A stretch of 64,000 nt of DNA. It comes from JAMXLO01 sp963818775 (GTDB lineage: Bacteria; Pseudomonadota; Alphaproteobacteria; Acetobacterales; Acetobacteraceae). Each line of letters opens with the position of its first letter. Positions within the stretch are counted from its first letter, which is position 1. This document shows, piece by piece, positions 60,263 through 64,000 of the stretch. The DNA lies in the NCBI GenBank assembly GCA_963818775.1, contig CAWFUF010000003.1, forward strand, positions 62,001-126,000, read 5' to 3'. The notes under the pieces were generated by a model. The model was not told where the DNA came from. It ran no database searches and worked only from the letters and a program-made list of their open reading frames with translations. The position numbers were made by a program, and so were the translations under genes.

Positions 60263-61309
60263 ATGTCAGCGACACTTTCTCCGACCGGCAACGGGCGGCC
60301 GACGCAACTGATCGACCTGGCGTTGCAAGGTGGCGGCTCACACGGCGCTTTCACCTGGGGTGTGCTGGACCGGCTGCTCGAGGAACCTTGGCTCCAGATC
60401 GAGGCCATTTCCGGCACCTCGGCCGGTGCGATGAATGCCGTTGTTATGGTCGACGGCCACGCCAAGGGCGACAGCGCGGGCGGCCGTGAGGCGCTGGAAG
60501 CCTTCTGGCGGAGCGTTTCCAAAGCCGCCTTGTTCAGCCCGATGCAGCGCAGCCCTATCGACAGATTGCTAGGCCGTTGGACGCTCGATCACTCGCCTGC
60601 GTACATTGCTCTTGATCTCCTGGGGCGCATTTTCTCGCCGTATGATCTCAGCTTTGGCCAACCGAACCCTCTGACCAAAATGCTGCACGACGCGGTCGAT
60701 TTCACACGCCTCGCCACTGCCCCTATCAAGCTCTTCATTACGGCAACAAACGTCCGAACGGGGCGGCCGCGCGTGTTCCGCAACGCCGAACTGACGCCGG
60801 AGGTGCTGCTTGCTTCGGCCTGCTTGCCGACCATGTTCCAGGCGGTGGAGATCGACGGTGACGCCTATTGGGACGGCGGCTATTCGGGTAATCCGACAAT
60901 GACGCCTTTGGTGCGGGAATGCGTGTCGGACGACACAATCCTAGTCGCCATTAATCCAGTCGAGCGCCCAGGGATCCCGCGTTCGGCCCGTGACATCCTC
61001 AACCGCCTGAACGAGGTATCGTTCAACGCCGTACTGCTCAAGGAGCTACGGATGATCGCTCTGCTGCGGCAGGTCGCGGATGCTGGCAATACCGAGGGCG
61101 CGCAATGGGCGGGCATGCGCATCCACATGATCAAGAGCGAGATGATGACCGATCTCGGCTCCTCGTCCAAGCTCAACGCCGAATGGGCGTTTCTCTGCAT
61201 GTTGCGCGACGAGGGGAGGCGCGCGGCGGACGCCTTTCTGTCGGAGCACGGTGAGGATCTCGGGCGGCGCTCCACGCTCGACATCGATCGCCTTCTGCAG
61301 GGAGTTTGA
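60263..61309 (+). CDS. Patatin-like phospholipase
   Basis: The 348-residue patatin-fold lipid acyl hydrolase has the oxyanion hole in LALQGGGSHGAFTWGVLD, the nucleophile Ser in ISGTSAGAMNAVVM and the dyad Asp in YWDGGYSGNPTM. Such proteins hydrolyse phospholipids, and some act on PHA granules. ATG at 60263 was chosen. The frame runs back to 60041 and a GTG at 60251 is also possible. It is divergent from the aromatic/PHA operon. Confidence 0.85.
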   Translation: MSATLSPTGNGRPTQLIDLALQGGGSHGAFTWGVLDRLLEEPWLQIEAISGTSAGAMNAVVMVDGHAKGDSAGGREALEAFWRSVSKAALFSPMQRSPIDRLLGRWTLDHSPAYIALDLLGRIFSPYDLSFGQPNPLTKMLHDAVDFTRLATAPIKLFITATNVRTGRPRVFRNAELTPEVLLASACLPTMFQAVEIDGDAYWDGGYSGNPTMTPLVRECVSDDTILVAINPVERPGIPRSARDILNRLNEVSFNAVLLKELRMIALLRQVADAGNTEGAQWAGMRIHMIKSEMMTDLGSSSKLNAEWAFLCMLRDEGRRAADAFLSEHGEDLGRRSTLDIDRLLQGV

Positions 61310-61401
61310 CGTGTTGGATCATTCCGGCATACGCCGCCTGCCCATCGAGCGTCAGATATTTGAACGAGCGCTTGCCTGCCCAGACAGGCGTCCGCAGCGC
61401 T

Positions 61402-62745
61402 TCAAATGAAAATCCTGAACTTCAAGCCCGGCACTGCGACAAAGTCCGCCCGTGGGTTGAACGACGGATCGAAGATCAACTGAATATCCGGTGTCATTGT
61501 CATGTTGGGTGTCACCGCGAGGTTCCAGTAGGTCTCGATGCCCCATTGGTCGCGCTGGCCGCTGCCTGGGAAAATGTTGCGAAACGGCTGTGACCACATG
61601 CCCGCGACCGCCACCTCGCCGAGGATGCCGAACGGGCGCACCAACGCAACGCCCCCCACCGCGGTGTTGCCGGAAAAGGTGGTAGAAATGCCGCCGCCGC
61701 GCGCCGTATTGTAGGTGTATGCCGCAAAGCCCACGACGGGACCCCACTGCTTCTCGCCCAGGACCTTGAAACCACCGCCCGCTTCGTTGGGGGTGGTCGT
61801 TGGCGAGAAGATGCTTCGCGTGCCGGCGTGAAAAACCACCAGGGCGAGCTGGTCATATTCGCCGTTCGGACGGCGCCACTGTTTGCCGACTTCTACCCCG
61901 CCGAAGAGTTGGCCCATCTGGATATGCGACCAATTGAGACTGCCCTGGCTCGGGTTGCCGTTCATGTCGTTCAGCACACCGTTCACATAGAACCCGCTCC
62001 CCTCGACCGGCCGCCATCGGAAGGACAAGCCCGCGCCGAAGGCCGGATAGGGGATAGTTTCGGAAAACGCGAGCGGACTTGCGGTGAAGCCGGTGCGCGC
62101 GTCCTTAAAGCGGAAAGTGTTTATGGTTGTCTGTGGGCCCTGATTCCCAACACGGAAGCTGAAGTCCGGTCCAATCTTCTGGTCCCAGAACAGATCCTCG
62201 ATTTCGAAGCGCGAGTTCCAGGAGGTGAACTCATAGGCCGACCACGCTGAGCCGAGATTGGCTGGCCCGAATGGGGCCGGCCAGGGGTTATCCCCCAAAG
62301 GTCCTCGCCAAGCCCCGCGCACTACCAGCGAGCCCTCGTAGTTGCCCCCCCGATCGAGGGGCGTCCAGGTCGCGCCAACAGCGGCCCAGCCACCAACCGC
62401 CCAATTCGGCCGCACGCCGGGTACTGTCTGCGTGGCGTATTGCGTGAGTTGCTGGTAGCTGAGCGCGTAGGTCAGGCCATATTGGTCGTAGAGGCGCTGA
62501 CGAAAAGCCAGGCGCTCGGCCTCGAACGGCAAACCTAGACCTGGGAAAAGCACATTGCGCGGCTCGGCGAGCAACGACTGCGGCTGACCCTGGTCGGGGT
62601 CGTAGAGCGCGTCTGGACCCGGCAGCCCGTCGACAAGCTCGTCTTGGTAGATGAGTTGCGCGCGCACGGGGCTTGCCAGCGCCGCGCAAAGCAACAGGCT
62701 GACCGAGCAGGCGCCAACCGGCCGCGAAAGCTTCGCTTGGCGCAT
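61402..62745 (-). CDS. OprB-family carbohydrate porin
   Basis: The 447-residue outer membrane beta-barrel porin has a signal peptide (SVSLLLCAALASPVRAQ), an N-terminal region with FRQRLYDQYGLTYALSYQQL, and alternating aromatic strands ending in the C-terminal Phe-rich GLKFRIFI. The family lets sugars or small acids through. In Acinetobacter a similar porin serves quinate, so a role in aromatic uptake is possible. GGGGAAAACTGCA precedes the ATG at 62745. It is downstream of, and 23 bases from, the CoA-transferase gene on the same strand. Confidence 0.83.
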   Translation of the reverse strand: MRQAKLSRPVGACSVSLLLCAALASPVRAQLIYQDELVDGLPGPDALYDPDQGQPQSLLAEPRNVLFPGLGLPFEAERLAFRQRLYDQYGLTYALSYQQLTQYATQTVPGVRPNWAVGGWAAVGATWTPLDRGGNYEGSLVVRGAWRGPLGDNPWPAPFGPANLGSAWSAYEFTSWNSRFEIEDLFWDQKIGPDFSFRVGNQGPQTTINTFRFKDARTGFTASPLAFSETIPYPAFGAGLSFRWRPVEGSGFYVNGVLNDMNGNPSQGSLNWSHIQMGQLFGGVEVGKQWRRPNGEYDQLALVVFHAGTRSIFSPTTTPNEAGGGFKVLGEKQWGPVVGFAAYTYNTARGGGISTTFSGNTAVGGVALVRPFGILGEVAVAGMWSQPFRNIFPGSGQRDQWGIETYWNLAVTPNMTMTPDIQLIFDPSFNPRADFVAVPGLKFRIFI

Positions 62746-62768
62746 TGCAGTTTTCCCCGTTGAGGTTG

Positions 62769-64000
62769 TCAGCCTTTTGCCCATTCTGTCCGGCCGACAG
62801 CGCCGCCGGAGACCAACCGTTCCACTTCAGCATGTCCGTAGCCGAGATCGGCAAGAACAGCCGGCGCGTCCGCACCGATCCGGGAGGGCGCCTTCGGGCG
62901 GGGCTGCACTTGACCATCGAAGGCGAACCAGGTTGGCGCGAAACATTCCGTCGTCCAGCCATCCTTCTCACGCTTCTCAAACTTCACGGTGGCAGTCGGA
63001 TGTTCGCGATGCCGGTCGGCGAGTTCCTTGCAGGTCTGTACGGGCACAGCCGGAATATCCTGCTGGGCACACCATTTGAGCGCGTCAGCCCGGGCCATGC
63101 CGCCTAAATCGGCGGTGATGTCGTGCGACGCCTGAGCGAAGATCCAGCCGTCGCTGAGATGATAGACGCGTGCACCCGCCGTCATGCCGGTCGCGAGTTG
63201 GCCACGCGCGCTGGCGGGGGCGTCGCCACCATCCTGCTGCAACAGGAGCTGGATCAGCGTTGCGGCGTTGCAGAGCGAGGTCTCCGCCCAGTCGCCGCGG
63301 CCATTGCCGCGACGCTCCCGCGCATAGAGCGCGAGCACGCCCGATAGCGTGCCGAGATACCCGCACAGATAGTCCACGGCCGAAGCGATGCCGTGGAAGG
63401 TGGGCGTATCCGGCCCACCGAAGCGCGTCATCACACCGGTCGTGCCCTGGATGGACGGGTCGTAGCCCTTATCGTCGTGCCGCGGCCCGTGCCGCTCGCC
63501 GCGGGTGGCAGTAATCTGAAGGCCTATGGCGCGCGGATTGCGCTGCGTCAGGGACGCCGCATCGACGCCGAGGCGTGCCATCTGGTCGTCCATCATGTTG
63601 CAGCAGACGATGTCGGCGCGACCGGTGATCTGATGGATGATGGCGAGCCCTTCCGGCTTTCGCCGGTCCACGATGATGCTGCGCTTTCCAACCGAGTTTT
63701 CGCCGGACCACACCACATGGATGGTCGGAGGCTGCTGCGGATCCATCACGTCCACACGCGTCACGGTGGCGCCGAGCTCAACGAACATACGCGTGCAGCT
63801 TGGTCCCGCCAGCACGTTGGTCATGTCCACCACCGTGTAGCCTTCCAGTGGTAGCCGCGCATTCGCCTGGCCCGTCGCAGCCGGCGGCGGTACAGTGCGG
63901 GCGGGAAGGGCGGCGGCGGCACGGCGGGCGATCAGAGGCGTGTAGGGCTGCGCACTGCGCATCCAGTTCGTCCGGCCGATCTGGACGTTCTCGGTCCCGG
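62769..64000 (-). CDS. CaiB/BaiF CoA-transferase, 5' end beyond window
   Basis: The frame has at least 410 residues and is open at the window edge, so the start is missing. It belongs to the class III CoA-transferases: VVDMTNVLAGPSCTRMFVEL with the VTRVD nucleotide region, SGENSVGKRSIIVDRRKPEG and RADIVCCNMMDD. The residues before it (GTENVQIGRTNW) look like the end of another domain, so this is probably the second half of a two-domain CaiB protein. It moves CoA between carboxylic acids, perhaps for the operon's products. The oprB-like gene follows. Confidence 0.83.
   Translation of the reverse strand, partial: GTENVQIGRTNWMRSAQPYTPLIARRAAAALPARTVPPPAATGQANARLPLEGYTVVDMTNVLAGPSCTRMFVELGATVTRVDVMDPQQPPTIHVVWSGENSVGKRSIIVDRRKPEGLAIIHQITGRADIVCCNMMDDQMARLGVDAASLTQRNPRAIGLQITATRGERHGPRHDDKGYDPSIQGTTGVMTRFGGPDTPTFHGIASAVDYLCGYLGTLSGVLALYARERRGNGRGDWAETSLCNAATLIQLLLQQDGGDAPASARGQLATGMTAGARVYHLSDGWIFAQASHDITADLGGMARADALKWCAQQDIPAVPVQTCKELADRHREHPTATVKFEKREKDGWTTECFAPTWFAFDGQVQPRPKAPSRIGADAPAVLADLGYGHAEVERLVSGGAVGRTEWAKG

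Overview
The window is GC-rich chromosomal DNA of an alphaproteobacterium, most likely an acid- or plant-associated member of the Rhodospirillales/Acetobacteraceae. The evidence is a GTTC-N7-GTTC LexA box, two gene orders typical of the class (pyrB-pyrC-plsY-dprA-topA-rnr with rpmG-pleD nearby, and gltX/comEC-lexA-moeA), and class-specific families (ubiquinol-cytochrome c chaperone, DUF177, DUF1150, PleD, EamA and MHS transporters). No rRNA, tRNA or CRISPR array was seen.

Left part (1-17 kb). A short stretch of phage lysis-type genes (lipoprotein, holin-like) lies next to DUF177 and the cytochrome bc1 chaperone, which are divergent from bamE. Then follow an MFS carrier, a hybrid histidine kinase whose second PAS domain looks like the haem PAS of FixL, thiL, DUF2237, DUF924, a large FAD/Fe-S 2-hydroxyacid dehydrogenase divergent from a serine-glyoxylate aminotransferase, a tandem DUF2061 protein, a glutathione S-transferase, a DMT exporter, a phospholipid N-methyltransferase and pleD.

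Core (17-44 kb). This is a housekeeping block: rpmG, an S41 protease, an N-terminally short RNase R, topA, dprA, plsY, a dihydroorotase homologue lacking the HxH metal motif, pyrB, gltX with a clear terminator, comEC, a TonB-like protein, lexA with its SOS box and moeA. It continues with a ketopantoate-reductase-like protein, a creatininase-like amidase, an AlkA-type glycosylase, an M20 amidohydrolase, a Tat-exported DUF1501/DUF1800 pair and a divergent-looking EF-G. Two copies of a G-rich palindromic repeat lie at 20.98 and 35.16 kb.

Accessory strip (44-48.3 kb). It holds an orphan BrnA antitoxin, small proteins including DUF1150, and an IS21-family element. The element keeps istA but has lost almost all of istB. 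The first codons of istB are fused in frame to the body of an NTF2-like gene. The other end of the element sits in a fragment of an older IS21-type transposase gene.

Right part (48.3-64 kb). A twelve-gene, leftward, tightly packed and often overlapping cluster encodes an MHS-type transporter, type II dehydroquinase, protocatechuate 3,4-dioxygenase (pcaHG), an unusual shikimate dehydrogenase homologue, both subunits of a class III polyhydroxyalkanoate synthase (phaE-phaC), pcaD, pcaB, a lipocalin-like protein, an SDR reductase and an acyl-CoA synthetase. The layout suggests uptake of quinate/shikimate-like compounds, cleavage of protocatechuate, and storage of the resulting acyl-CoA carbon as polyester. 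A patatin-like phospholipase, an OprB-type porin and a CaiB/BaiF CoA-transferase (cut by the window edge) follow. The PHA synthase inside an aromatic-degradation operon is the most novel-looking arrangement in the window.
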